Source: Paenibacillus lutrae (GTDB taxonomy: Bacteria; Bacillota; Bacilli; Paenibacillales; NBRC-103111). Taken from it: DNA of 64,000 bases. The position numbers and the translations under genes were made by a program. A model generated the notes under the pieces. The model saw nothing but the letters and a program-made list of their open reading frames with translations. It did not search any database and had not been told where the DNA came from. Shown in pieces: positions 25,875 to 33,887 of the stretch (positions within the stretch are counted from its first letter, which is position 1; every line of letters begins with the position of its first letter). Location: the NCBI RefSeq assembly GCF_009757775.1, contig NZ_RHLK01000017.1, forward strand, positions 1-64,000, read 5' to 3'.

Positions 25875-28010
25875 ATGAGGAAAGACGATCAACGCGAGCC
25901 TGTAAATGAGCAAAGCAAGGATAAGCAGCTAGAGCAGTTCCGGGTGGATGACACCGGGCAGAAAATGACGACGAATCAGGGTTTACGAGTAAGCGAAGAC
26001 GAGCATTCTTTGAAAGCGGGAGTTCGCGGGCCTACCTTGATGGAAGATTTTCAGTTCCGTGAGAAAATGACTCATTTTGACCATGAGCGGATTCCAGAGC
26101 GGATTGTCCATGCACGCGGTTTTGGTGCACATGGTTATTTCCAGGTCTATGAACCGATGTCGGAGTTTACAAAAGCGAAATTCCTTCAAGACCCTTCGGT
26201 TAAAACGCCTGTTTTTGTCCGTTTCTCGACAGTAGCAGGATCAAGGGGCAGTGCCGATACCGTACGTGATGTACGCGGATTTGCCACGAAGTTCTATACG
26301 GAAGAGGGAAACTACGACCTTGTCGGCAATAACATGCCGGTGTTCTTTATTCAGGATGCGATGAAGTTCCCGGATTTCATCCATGCCGTGAAGCCGGAAC
26401 CGCATAATGAAATTCCGCAGGCCGCTTCGGCGCATGATACATTCTGGGATTTCGTCATAAGCAACACAGAGACGGCACACATGGTCATGTGGGCGATGTC
26501 GGACCGTTCGCTTCCGAGAAGCTTCCGCATGATGGAAGGTTTCGGTGTTAATACCTTCCGTTTTGTCAATGACCGAGGTGAAGCGCATTTCGTCAAATTC
26601 CACTGGAAGCCTCTGCTAGGCATGCATTCTCTGGTATGGGACGAGACCCAGAAAATCGCAGGGAAAGACCCGGATTTTAACCGCCGCGATTTGTGGGATG
26701 CGATTGAATCAGGCAACTATCCGGAATATGAGTTCGGCGTCCAGCTGATTAAGGAAGAGGACGAGTTCAAGTTCGATTTCGATATTCTCGATCCTACGAA
26801 GCTGTGGCCTGAAGAACTTGTGCCGGTTAAAATTATCGGAAAAATGACCTTGACTCAGAATACGGACAACTTCTTCGCCGAAACGGAGCAGATCGCTTTT
26901 CATCCGGGACATGTCGTGCCGGGCATTGATTTCTCTAACGATCCGCTGCTGCAGGGAAGATTGTTCTCTTATACCGATACGCAGCTGTCCCGTCTGGGCG
27001 GGCCGAATTTCCATGAGATCCCGATCAATCGTTCGGTGGCTCCGGTTCATAACAATCAGCGTGACGGTATGCACCGCATGGCGATTAACCGCGGACCTGT
27101 CAGCTACCACAAGAACTCTCTTGCGGGGAATGCTCCCGAACCGGCTTCCGAGCAAGAAGGCGGCTATGTACATTATGCGGAGAAGGTAGAGGGCCGCAAA
27201 ATTCAGGCGCGCAGCGACAGCTTCAAGGATCACTTCAGCCAGGCGACCTTGTTCTGGAACAGCATGTCTCCGGTGGAGCAGCAGCATATTGTCAATGCGT
27301 TCCGTTTTGAGCTGGGCAAAGTGAAGACCAAAGAGATCCGTGAAAATGCGGTTGAAATGTTCAGCCATGTAGACCCGGATTTGGCCGCGCAAATTGCGGC
27401 CGGCATTGGTGTGAAGCCTCCCCAGGTTACCAGTCAACCGGCGGCTGAGAGCGAGAACATAGCAACGTCTCCTGCACTCAGTATGATGAATACCATTAAG
27501 TCTGCCAAAACCCGTAAAGTCGCTGTACTGGCAGGTACAGGCGTAAACGGAGCTGAGCTGACTTCGGTGTTAACGGCTTTGAAAGAAGCGGGCGCTATCC
27601 CGGAAATTGTCAGCACGCAGCTCGGTCCCATCTCCACAGAAGGAGGCGCTACATTTGAGGCGGTTCATACGCTTCTGACAAGCGATTCTCTGCTGTTCGA
27701 TGCCGTATACGTGGCTGGAGGAGCGCAAAGTGTAGATGAGCTCAAAACCGATCCGAAAGCGGCCAACTTTATCCGTGAAGCGTACCAGCATTATAAAACG
27801 ATCGCAGTCGTCGGCGAAGGTTCTGAGCTGCTGATCGCCGCTGGAGTAGCGGCACCTGAAAGTGCAGCTGCCGTTGCAAGCGGGACACCGACTGCCGGAG
27901 TGCCCGGGGTTATTACGGCTTCGGACGCAGGCGATATGAGTGCTTTCAATGAAGCATTTGTTGCGGCTATTGCCGAACACCGTCACTGGGCAAGACCAAT
28001 GCATGTTTAA
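25875..28010 (+). CDS. katE: Large-subunit (clade 2) heme catalase with C-terminal DJ-1/PfpI-like domain
   Basis: The 711-residue enzyme has the catalase core with distal His79 (RIVHARGFGAHGYF), Asn152 (VGNNMPVFFIQDA) and the heme-ligand Tyr366 (LFSYTDTQLSRLGGPNF). Residues about 540-711 form the GATase-like flavodoxin-fold domain that distinguishes large-subunit catalases (KVAVLAGTGVNGAEL, YVAGGAQSVDEL, VVGEGSELLIAAG). It decomposes hydrogen peroxide in the cytoplasm. ATG 25875 follows GGAGG at 8 bases; an ATG at 25857 precedes that site. A gene of its own between two terminators. Confidence 0.95.
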   Translation: MRKDDQREPVNEQSKDKQLEQFRVDDTGQKMTTNQGLRVSEDEHSLKAGVRGPTLMEDFQFREKMTHFDHERIPERIVHARGFGAHGYFQVYEPMSEFTKAKFLQDPSVKTPVFVRFSTVAGSRGSADTVRDVRGFATKFYTEEGNYDLVGNNMPVFFIQDAMKFPDFIHAVKPEPHNEIPQAASAHDTFWDFVISNTETAHMVMWAMSDRSLPRSFRMMEGFGVNTFRFVNDRGEAHFVKFHWKPLLGMHSLVWDETQKIAGKDPDFNRRDLWDAIESGNYPEYEFGVQLIKEEDEFKFDFDILDPTKLWPEELVPVKIIGKMTLTQNTDNFFAETEQIAFHPGHVVPGIDFSNDPLLQGRLFSYTDTQLSRLGGPNFHEIPINRSVAPVHNNQRDGMHRMAINRGPVSYHKNSLAGNAPEPASEQEGGYVHYAEKVEGRKIQARSDSFKDHFSQATLFWNSMSPVEQQHIVNAFRFELGKVKTKEIRENAVEMFSHVDPDLAAQIAAGIGVKPPQVTSQPAAESENIATSPALSMMNTIKSAKTRKVAVLAGTGVNGAELTSVLTALKEAGAIPEIVSTQLGPISTEGGATFEAVHTLLTSDSLLFDAVYVAGGAQSVDELKTDPKAANFIREAYQHYKTIAVVGEGSELLIAAGVAAPESAAAVASGTPTAGVPGVITASDAGDMSAFNEAFVAAIAEHRHWARPMHV

Positions 28011-28027
28011 ATAAGGTTAGATCGCAG

Positions 28028-28070
28028 GCACCATTTATCCGGATTCATCGGGTGAATGGTGCTTTTTTTT
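28028..28070 (+). terminator. Rho-independent terminator
   Basis: GCACCATT and AATGGTGC form a stem with an inner partly paired loop, followed by eight T, 17 bases after the catalase stop codon. Confidence 0.88.
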
Positions 28071-28085
28071 GCGGAATTCGAAAGG

Positions 28086-28172
28086 ATGAAAGTTGTTAAC
28101 CGTGTAATTCTTATCGGCAGACTGACTAGAGACCCTGAACACCAATGGGAACAAGAGATTGACAAAAACTAA
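28086..28172 (+). pseudogene. Remnant of a single-stranded DNA-binding protein gene (ssb) N-terminus
   Basis: ATG 28086 opens a 28-residue frame beginning MKVVNRVILIGRLTRDPE, which matches the near-invariant SSB start (typically M-NRVILIGRLTKDPE). Homology stops after DPE; the rest (HQWEQEIDKN) does not continue the OB fold. AAAGG directly precedes the ATG with almost no spacing. The end coincides with the promoter and operator of the next operon, so an ssb copy appears to have been cut off by a rearrangement at about 28140. Confidence 0.7.
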
Positions 28173-28206
28173 TGATATTAGTTATATTGAAACTAATAGC
28201 ATTAGT
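28159..28206 (+). promoter_or_regulatory. Promoter with paired TetR-type operators
   Basis: TTGACA (28159-28164) and TTATAT (28182-28187) are spaced by 17 bp. Two copies of ACTAAT-N3-ATTAGT lie at 28168-28182 and 28192-28206, centres 24 bp apart: one between -35 and -10, one around the start point. This is a classic repressor-blocked promoter, and the TetR-family gene is the second gene of the operon it drives. Confidence 0.85.
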
Positions 28207-28228
28207 TTTCGAGAAGGAGATTGATTTT

Positions 28229-28972
28229 ATGAGAATGATTCGGGAAGATAAGCTGTTTCAACTCACATTTATGCCGCGATTATTTCCAGTTAATTGTTAC
28301 CTGGTGGAGGAGGAGAACGGCCTGACGCTGATCGATGCGGGGATGCCTTACAGTGCAGCAGGCATTCTCAAGGCTGCTAGCCGTATAGGGAAGGAAATAA
28401 CCTCCATCGTCATTTCTCACGCACATGATGATCATGTAGGAGCACTGGACGCGCTCAAGAAGAAGCTCCCCGGTGTTCCAGTGTATATACCGGAGCGGGA
28501 GGCCCGCATTCTTAAGGGTGACCGGTCGCTGCAGACCGGGGAGCCGGACTGGCCGCTTCGCGGCGGTATTCCGAGGGGGATCGTCACCCGGCCTGACGTC
28601 CTGCTGAAGGAAGGCGACCGGATCGGGTCGCTTCTTGCGGTCTCGACTCCCGGACACTCACCGGGGTTGATGACCTTCCTCGATACCCGTACCCGGGCAA
28701 TGGTAGCATCGGATGCGATGCAAACCCGCGGAGGAGTGGCCGTCGCCGGGCAGATGCGGATCTGGTTTCCTTTTCCGGCAATGGCGACATGGAACAAACA
28801 TGCGGCCTTGGCGAGTGTAAAGAAGCTGCGGGAATATTCCCCCTCCCTGCTTGCAGTAGGACACGGCCGAATGCTGCATAATCCTGCTGCAGCCATCGAA
28901 CAAGCGATTACGGCCGCAGAGCGTAATCTGGAAGCTGCTGCTGGGAAAGAGGGCCGCGCCGATGTCTCCTAG
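28229..28972 (+). CDS. MBL-fold metallo-hydrolase
   Basis: The 247-residue protein has the zinc motif HAHDDH (His64, His66, Asp68, His69) after TSIVIS, followed by the additional ligands in STPGHSPG and ASDAM, and a late His in AVGHGRML. The superfamily covers hydrolases of thioesters, lactones and phosphodiesters; the YflN/GloB-like size fits a single-domain enzyme. ATG 28229 follows AAGGAGATTGATTTT; the longer frame from 28172 would start within the operator region. Its 3' end overlaps the TetR gene by 11 bases, and two TetR-type operators sit in its promoter, so it should be autoregulated with that repressor. Confidence 0.88.
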   Translation: MRMIREDKLFQLTFMPRLFPVNCYLVEEENGLTLIDAGMPYSAAGILKAASRIGKEITSIVISHAHDDHVGALDALKKKLPGVPVYIPEREARILKGDRSLQTGEPDWPLRGGIPRGIVTRPDVLLKEGDRIGSLLAVSTPGHSPGLMTFLDTRTRAMVASDAMQTRGGVAVAGQMRIWFPFPAMATWNKHAALASVKKLREYSPSLLAVGHGRMLHNPAAAIEQAITAAERNLEAAAGKEGRADVS

Positions 28973-29531
28973 GATAGGACTTCACGAAGAACTGCTGCTA
29001 CAGACAGCGGCGGAACTTGCGGACGAGCACGGTTTCGAGGCCGTGACCCTCGCTATGCTGGCGCAAAAGCTGGGCATCCGCCCGCCATCTCTTTATAATC
29101 ATGTGGAAGGATTAAGCGGGCTCCGGTACAAATTGGCGCTGCACGGTCTTAGCCTGCTGCATGATTGTATGTCCAAAGGTGTTGCAGGTCTGACTGGAGA
29201 TGCCGCGCTGTATTCTCTCGGCCGGGCTTATGTGGAATTTGCCCGCCGACACCCCGGACTGTATGAAGCGACACTTCGGGCGCCCCGTCAAGAGGATACG
29301 CTAGCGGCCCGCAAAGCCGGGGAGATTGTGGGTCTGGTCGTGGGCGTGCTTGAGGCTTACGGCCTCAGCGGAGACGAAGCGCTGCACGCGACCCGCGGGC
29401 TGCACAGCCTCATGCACGGATTTGCATCGCTGGAACAGCACGGGGGATTCGGGCTGCCGCTGGACATTAATGAAAGCTTGCAGCTGCTGCTCGGAGCCTT
29501 TATTGCCGGAATTCATCGGTATCATCGCTAA
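28962..29531 (+). CDS. TetR/AcrR-family regulator (WHG-domain type)
   Basis: The 189-residue protein has an N-terminal TetR helix-turn-helix (ETAAELADEHGFEAVTLA-like, LAQKLGIRPPSLYNHVEGL) at about 10-55, and a C-terminal ligand domain with the WHG-family pattern (YVEFARRHPGLYEATL, GLHSLMHGFASLEQHGGFG). Its start overlaps the hydrolase gene by 11 bases, which couples their translation. The paired ACTAATnnnATTAGT operators in the shared promoter are its most likely sites. The ligand may be the hydrolase substrate. No terminator lies directly after it. Confidence 0.9.
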   Translation: MSPRIGLHEELLLQTAAELADEHGFEAVTLAMLAQKLGIRPPSLYNHVEGLSGLRYKLALHGLSLLHDCMSKGVAGLTGDAALYSLGRAYVEFARRHPGLYEATLRAPRQEDTLAARKAGEIVGLVVGVLEAYGLSGDEALHATRGLHSLMHGFASLEQHGGFGLPLDINESLQLLLGAFIAGIHRYHR

Positions 29532-29603
29532 AATTTAACAAAATCCGCTATAATGAGAGCGGAATGCGATTCTACAAATTCAGATTAGGTGGTGGGGATT
29601 CCT

Positions 29604-30152
29604 GTGGTCATTTACATTGCTTTACTAAGAGGTATCAATGTAGGACGTCATAACAGAATGAGCATGACCGCTCTCAAGGGCGTATTGGAGGATTCGGGCC
29701 TGCGCAGCGTACAAACGTACATTCAAAGCGGCAACGTAGTCTTCGAAGCTGACGAAACGGAGGATAAGGCAGCACTGCAGCTTCGTATGGAACAATCGAT
29801 TCAAGCGGCATTCGGCTTCTCAATTCCGGTTGTGCTAAGAACGGCGGAAGAGTTTGACCGGATTATCCGCAGCTGCCCGTATCCGGTAGATCGGTTGCCG
29901 GAAGAGGAAGGCGTACATATTTCCTATCTGGTAGAAACCCCCACACAGGAGAAAATCCAGGCTGTCCGGGATTGTAAGAACGGGGAAGATGAGTTCCATG
30001 TCTCCGGGCATGAGGTCTACCTGCTGATCCGCAAGGGACTTAGGGACTCCAAGCTTGCTGCTAATCTTCAAAAGCTGGGTGTCGCCGGGACGCTGCGGAA
30101 CTGGAATACGGTAACCAAGCTGGACGGGATGGCTAAGGCATTAACTTCTTGA
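29604..30152 (+). CDS. DUF1697 domain protein
   Basis: The 182-residue protein starts VIYIALLRGINVGRHNRMSM, matching the DUF1697 family (a ferredoxin-like fold of unknown function), and continues with VQTYIQSGNVVFEA and RNWNTVTKL near the end, both signature blocks of the family. GTG 29604 follows GGTGGTGGGG; a GTG at 29589 lies within that site. Full length for the family. It is probably transcribed separately from the TetR operon, since an AT-rich gap of about 70 bases lies upstream. Confidence 0.85.
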   Translation: MVIYIALLRGINVGRHNRMSMTALKGVLEDSGLRSVQTYIQSGNVVFEADETEDKAALQLRMEQSIQAAFGFSIPVVLRTAEEFDRIIRSCPYPVDRLPEEEGVHISYLVETPTQEKIQAVRDCKNGEDEFHVSGHEVYLLIRKGLRDSKLAANLQKLGVAGTLRNWNTVTKLDGMAKALTS

Positions 30153-30223
30153 TAAAAAGAGAATTGCCGAACGGATCTGGAAATAGAACTGTCTTGCAGT
30201 TTATTAGAGGGGTTGTTCTATAA

Positions 30224-31486
30224 ATGAAGGATAACACTGGAATTCATTCAAATGCTCCTGAGCCAGAAAAGCAGTCCGAACCGTCCGCAGTGCCGGGAGC
30301 GGAAGCTGGTGGCGCGCGTAAGCGCTGGCAGCGAATAGGAGAGGTTGCCGCAGTATCAACCCGGCTCGGGCTGACATCCTTTGGAGGCCCGGTTGCGCAT
30401 CTCGGTTATTTTCATGAGGAATATGTGCGCCGCAGGAAATGGCTTGATTCGGATACTTATACCGATCTGGTGGCGTTGTGCCAGTTTCTTCCCGGTCCCG
30501 CCTCCAGCCAGGTCGGCATTGGTATTGGCATCTACCGCGCCGGACTGCTCGGCGGCCTGGCCGCCTGGCTCTGCTTTACGCTGCCGTCTGCGCTCGCGCT
30601 TGTGTTGTTCGCTTACTTCCTGGAGGGAAGCGGCCTGGCTGGGGCCGGGTGGGTCCATGGCCTTAAAGTCACCGCAGTCGCCATTGTGGCGCACGCGGTA
30701 CTTGGCATGGGGCAGAAGCTGGCCTCAGACCGGATACTGGCGTCAGCCGCCGCTGCCGCGATGGCAGCCGCGCTGCTGTGGCCGGCAGCGCTGACGCAGG
30801 TTACGATCATTGCGGTGTCCGGCGGAGCCGGGTATTTCCTGTACCGCAAGGATCAGGCGGAGCAGCGGACAACGAGCCCGGTGCTGGTCGGCAGGCGGAC
30901 TGCCGTCGGCAGCCTTATCGTATTCGGTGTCCTGCTGGCGGGTCTGCCTCTGCTCCGCTTTGCGACCGGAGCGGATTGGATCGCCGCTGCCGATACGTTC
31001 TTCCGTACCGGAGCCCTGGTATTCGGCGGCGGTCACGTTGTGCTCCCCCTCCTCGAAAGCGAGTTTGTGGCCAGCGGCTGGATCAGCCCCGAGAATTTCC
31101 TGGCGGGTTACGGAGCCGCGCAAGCCGTGCCGGGCCCGCTGTTCACCTTCGCTTCTTACCTGGGAGCGATGTGGAATGGTGCAGGCGGCGCGCTGCTTGC
31201 TACGATCGCTATCTTCCTGCCGGCTTTTCTGCTTGTTGCAGGTGTGCTCCCGTTCTGGAGTTCTCTGAGGACGAATCCGAACATGCACGGGGCACTCAAA
31301 GTTGTTCATGCAGCCGTTGTAGGCATACTGCTTGCGGCTTTATATGATCCGCTGTGGACTTCGGCTATCGTAGGAACAGGTGAATTTATAGTGGCTGTCT
31401 GCTTGTTTGTCATGCTTGCCCATTGGAAGCTTCCGCCCTGGCTTGTTGTGGCAGCAGGAATTCTAAGCGGGGCTGCTTTTTTTTAA
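30224..31486 (+). CDS. chrA: Chromate efflux transporter ChrA (long form)
   Basis: The 420-residue membrane protein contains two CHR domains in tandem. The first has LTSFGGPVAHLGYFHEEYVRRRKW and QFLPGPASSQVGIGIG; the second has GALVFGGGHVVLPLLESEFV and AQAVPGPLFTFASYLGAMW. Around ten to twelve hydrophobic segments are spread across the length. Long ChrA proteins expel chromate from the cytoplasm. The ATG has AGAGGGGTTG upstream. There is no chrB-type regulator next to it. The last codons overlap a weak hairpin with eight T (TTT TTT coding for Phe), which may serve as terminator. Confidence 0.92.
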   Translation: MKDNTGIHSNAPEPEKQSEPSAVPGAEAGGARKRWQRIGEVAAVSTRLGLTSFGGPVAHLGYFHEEYVRRRKWLDSDTYTDLVALCQFLPGPASSQVGIGIGIYRAGLLGGLAAWLCFTLPSALALVLFAYFLEGSGLAGAGWVHGLKVTAVAIVAHAVLGMGQKLASDRILASAAAAAMAAALLWPAALTQVTIIAVSGGAGYFLYRKDQAEQRTTSPVLVGRRTAVGSLIVFGVLLAGLPLLRFATGADWIAAADTFFRTGALVFGGGHVVLPLLESEFVASGWISPENFLAGYGAAQAVPGPLFTFASYLGAMWNGAGGALLATIAIFLPAFLLVAGVLPFWSSLRTNPNMHGALKVVHAAVVGILLAALYDPLWTSAIVGTGEFIVAVCLFVMLAHWKLPPWLVVAAGILSGAAFF

Positions 31487-31511
31487 AACTCGCAGTTTTT
31501 CAAATAAAAGA

Positions 31512-31542
31512 TTGACCCTCACGCAGCGTGATCCCTTATTCT
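31512..31542 (+). promoter_or_regulatory. MerR-type promoter with 19-bp spacer
   Basis: TTGACC (31512-31517) and TATTCT (31537-31542) are separated by 19 bp, longer than the usual 17, and a dyad TCACGC-A-GCGTGA (31519-31531) fills the spacer. Long spacer plus central dyad is the hallmark of promoters activated by MerR-family proteins, including the TipA/Mta group. Transcription would start only a few bases before the SD of the next gene. Confidence 0.75.
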
Positions 31543-31563
31543 GGGGATGAAGGGGGAATGAAC

Positions 31564-32457
31564 GTGAAGCTTATCGTGGAGAACACACTGGAACAGTATG
31601 AAAAGCTGTTTACTATGCCTGAGGGGCAAAGAGCCGATTATTTCCGTTATACCATGATGAAGCCTTTTGAGCGCATGTGGAATTTGATGAATATTCCTTT
31701 GAAGGCTAAGCAGACGGGGGGCTACGATGTGTTAATGGCGTCCCAAATGTTAGGATTCCTGGACGTGGTGAAGACAGCGGCCGGACTTCAATCTCTGCAA
31801 GAGCTGAAGAGCCGGCACATTACGGGGGTAGTTGTAAATACGCTCCATACATGTGTGGAAGTCATGCGCAAGTATGATCTTCATGTCGCAGCACAGGAGC
31901 TCAGATTTGGACTCTATTTGGCGGATGAGCAGAAGCTGGAGCTTCAGAAGGGCTACTGCGGATTCGGAGGCATACCGGGTTTTATTCAAGTTACCATTCA
32001 TCCGAATGCCTATAATATTCCTAGAATACCGGCTGTAATCGCCCATGAATTTCATCATAACATCCGATTTTCTTACATGGACTGGGATTATGGAAATGTG
32101 ACGGTCGGCGATTACCTGATTATTGAAGGACTGGCCGAATCTTTTGCGAGAGAATTGTACGGAGATGATTTGTTAGGGCCGTGGGTAAGCTCGATGAGTG
32201 AAGCGGATGTGCGGCGGTCTATGGAAGTGATTGGAAAGGCGTTGGATGTAAAAGGATTCGGCGAGGTCAGCAGTTATATGTTCGGTGACGAGATTGCCAT
32301 ATCGCAGGGATATCAGCCGGCAGGTTTGGCTCCCTTTGCGGGTTACACGGTCGGTTACCGGACGGTTCAATCCTTCATGAAGGAACAAGGATGCACCATT
32401 TATGAGGCCACCCGGTGCTCTGCAGTAGAAATTCTGAACGGCTCTCGATTGTTTTGA
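31564..32457 (+). CDS. DUF2268-type zinc metalloprotease
   Basis: The protein (297 residues from GTG 31564) has the motif HEFHHN, giving His161, Glu162 and His165 of an HExxH site, with IIEGLAESFARELYG downstream supplying the third ligand, the layout of DUF2268 (predicted Zn-dependent proteases). AGGGGG at 31551-31556 is 7 bases from GTG 31564 and only one from ATG 31558; frames starting at 31528 are excluded because that position is inside the promoter spacer. No signal peptide, so cytoplasmic. Its MerR-type promoter suggests induction by a drug or metal. Confidence 0.85.
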   Translation: MKLIVENTLEQYEKLFTMPEGQRADYFRYTMMKPFERMWNLMNIPLKAKQTGGYDVLMASQMLGFLDVVKTAAGLQSLQELKSRHITGVVVNTLHTCVEVMRKYDLHVAAQELRFGLYLADEQKLELQKGYCGFGGIPGFIQVTIHPNAYNIPRIPAVIAHEFHHNIRFSYMDWDYGNVTVGDYLIIEGLAESFARELYGDDLLGPWVSSMSEADVRRSMEVIGKALDVKGFGEVSSYMFGDEIAISQGYQPAGLAPFAGYTVGYRTVQSFMKEQGCTIYEATRCSAVEILNGSRLF

Positions 32458-32640
32458 GGAACGCTTCTTCCGGCTGGGGAGAAGACTTCAGGAGAGGTGC
32501 GGAGATCCGGCAGCCAGACTCAGCTGCATCTTAGGCATCATACGGATACAACACACGGGCATCTTCTGCCCGTACCCTTCAGGAGGACTAATATCCGTGA
32601 GCGGATTACATGCCCTGTCACATACTTAGCAAAAAAAGTG
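32458..32640. other. Intergenic stretch with a weak hairpin
   Basis: ACGGGCA and TGCCCGT (32555-32573) form a 7-bp stem with only a poor T tract, inside a longer partial pairing of ACGGAT (near 32541) and ATCCGT (near 32592). AGGAGG at 32581 precedes a 10-codon frame from GTG 32597 that has no support as a gene. Nothing else is recognisable. Confidence 0.4.
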
Positions 32641-32857
32641 TTGACTTCCTTATTTTGGGCTGATAGAATCATTCCAATAAGTGCTGACTGGATGGTCAGT
32701 TATTTATTTAAATTTTAATCCGACTAATTAGATGTGTTTATAAGGATATATGAAGTTTCTAACCGACCAGTTAACTGGAGGCACCCTGCAAGGCTCGCTT
32801 AGCGCGCTGTCGGGTGTCTTTTTTGATACCTATATTAGTAAGAAAGGGGAACGGGCT
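32641..32857 (+). promoter_or_regulatory. Promoter and structured leader of the sulfonate-uptake operon (candidate cis-regulatory RNA)
   Basis: TTGACT (32641-32646) and TAGAAT (32664-32669) with 17-bp spacing form a strong promoter. The transcript leader of about 180 bases starts with hairpin CTGAC-N6-GTCAG, continues with an AT-rich part and the line TATAAGGATATATGAAG, then the palindrome CCAGTTAACTGG, and ends in a terminator-like hairpin before the coding region. A promoter-proximal terminator ahead of a start codon points to attenuation. I do not recognise a known riboswitch. Confidence 0.65.
32780..32824 (+). terminator. Leader terminator (attenuator candidate)
   Basis: GGCACCC and GGGTGTC form a 7-bp outer stem (one G-U), with an inner CGC-TTA-GCG pairing, followed by six T. 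It lies 34 bases upstream of the binding-protein start codon. Confidence 0.75.
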
Positions 32858-33874
32858 GTGAAGACCTTCCGAAAGTCATTAATAGCACTCGCTCTGGTTG
32901 CAGGGATAGCCAATCTGACGGGCTGCGGCGCTCAGACTGCCGCTAATTCCGATTCCAGTCCAAGCGGCGGGCAAGCGAAATATACGGTAAATCTGGCTAA
33001 TAACGGCAGTACCGGCCTGATTCTGCTCGCCAAGGAGAAAGGCTGGTTCGAGGAAGAATTCAGCAAAATCGGCGGCGAAGTGAAATGGTCCGAGTTCCCG
33101 AGCGGCCCTGCTCTGGTGGAATCACTGGCTGCCGGCCGCGTCGATTTCTCCTGGCTGGGAGACGGCGCAGCCATTTCCGCACAAGCGAATAACCTGCCGG
33201 TGACTACGCTCTCTCTGCTGTCCGAAGGATTGAAGGGACTGAACATTATCATCGTTCCTGCCGAAAGCACCGCCGAGAGCCTTGCTGACCTGAAGGGGAA
33301 GAGAATCGCAATCGCGAAAGGGACCACTCTTCATGTCTTCTTCATCAAGGCGATCAAGCAAGCGGGTCTCAAGGAATCGGATTTTCAGCTTATTCAGCTT
33401 CAATCGGATGAGGCGATTGCAGCGTTTGAATCGGGGGCGGTGGATGCCTGGGTAGGCCTGGACCCGTATACAAGCATTCAAACCGCGAAGAACGGGGCAC
33501 GGGTACTCACCAGCGGAGAAACGCTGAAGATTCAAGCCCCTGTTTTGACTATAGGACGTACTGAATTTATCCAAGAGCATCCCGAGGCGGCGGCCGCCTT
33601 TCTGAGAGGGTTCCAGAAAGCGATCGACTACCAGAAGGAACACCGGGAAGAAGTGGTTTCTTTTATTGCCAACACTAAGAAGGCGGACAAGTCAACGATT
33701 GAGCTGGTCGTTCAAAATTCCGAATATGTGAATCTGCCTATTTCAAAAGAAATTTTGGCGATCCAGCAGGCTTCGGCTGATATTCTTCTGGAGTCCGGCT
33801 TTATCAAGAAGAAAATCGACGTGACACAGAATACGGACAGCACAGCAATCGAAACATTGAAACCGACGAAATGA
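32858..33874 (+). CDS. Sulfonate/taurine-type ABC transporter substrate-binding lipoprotein (SsuA-like)
   Basis: From GTG 32858 (AAAGGGGAACG upstream) the 338-residue protein has the signal and lipobox NLTGC (Cys about 23). The mature part is the NMT1/SsuA-type fold: GLILLAKEKGWFEEEF, SGPALVESLAAGRVDFSWLGDGAAISA, GKRIAIAKGTTLHVFFIKAIKQAGL and AFESGAVDAWVGLDPYTSI. It binds organosulfonates or similar ligands outside the cell. An in-frame ATG at 32750 lies within the leader hairpins and is not the likely start. It is followed by a permease (13-base gap) and a TauD-type dioxygenase. Confidence 0.9.
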   Translation: MKTFRKSLIALALVAGIANLTGCGAQTAANSDSSPSGGQAKYTVNLANNGSTGLILLAKEKGWFEEEFSKIGGEVKWSEFPSGPALVESLAAGRVDFSWLGDGAAISAQANNLPVTTLSLLSEGLKGLNIIIVPAESTAESLADLKGKRIAIAKGTTLHVFFIKAIKQAGLKESDFQLIQLQSDEAIAAFESGAVDAWVGLDPYTSIQTAKNGARVLTSGETLKIQAPVLTIGRTEFIQEHPEAAAAFLRGFQKAIDYQKEHREEVVSFIANTKKADKSTIELVVQNSEYVNLPISKEILAIQQASADILLESGFIKKKIDVTQNTDSTAIETLKPTK

Positions 33875-33887
33875 GGAGGTGGCATTT

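Noticed and set aside
31528-31563. N-terminal extension of the DUF2268 protein from GTG 31528
   Set aside because: That codon lies between the -35 and -10 elements of the promoter, upstream of the transcription start.
32597-32629. Ten-codon leader peptide with AGGAGG upstream
   Set aside because: It ends before the promoter at 32641 and shows no amino-acid run or coupling to a later gene.
32700-32770. Purine riboswitch (TATAAGGATATATGAAGTTTCTA resembles its core)
   Set aside because: The paired P2 and P3 arms and the loop bases of the aptamer are missing; CCAGTTAACTGG has no room for the L3 loop. The resemblance is limited to short AT-rich strings.
32750-32857. In-frame upstream extension of the sulfonate-binding protein
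   Set aside because: It would place 36 residues before a good signal peptide and translate through the leader terminator. The RBS before GTG 32858 is better.
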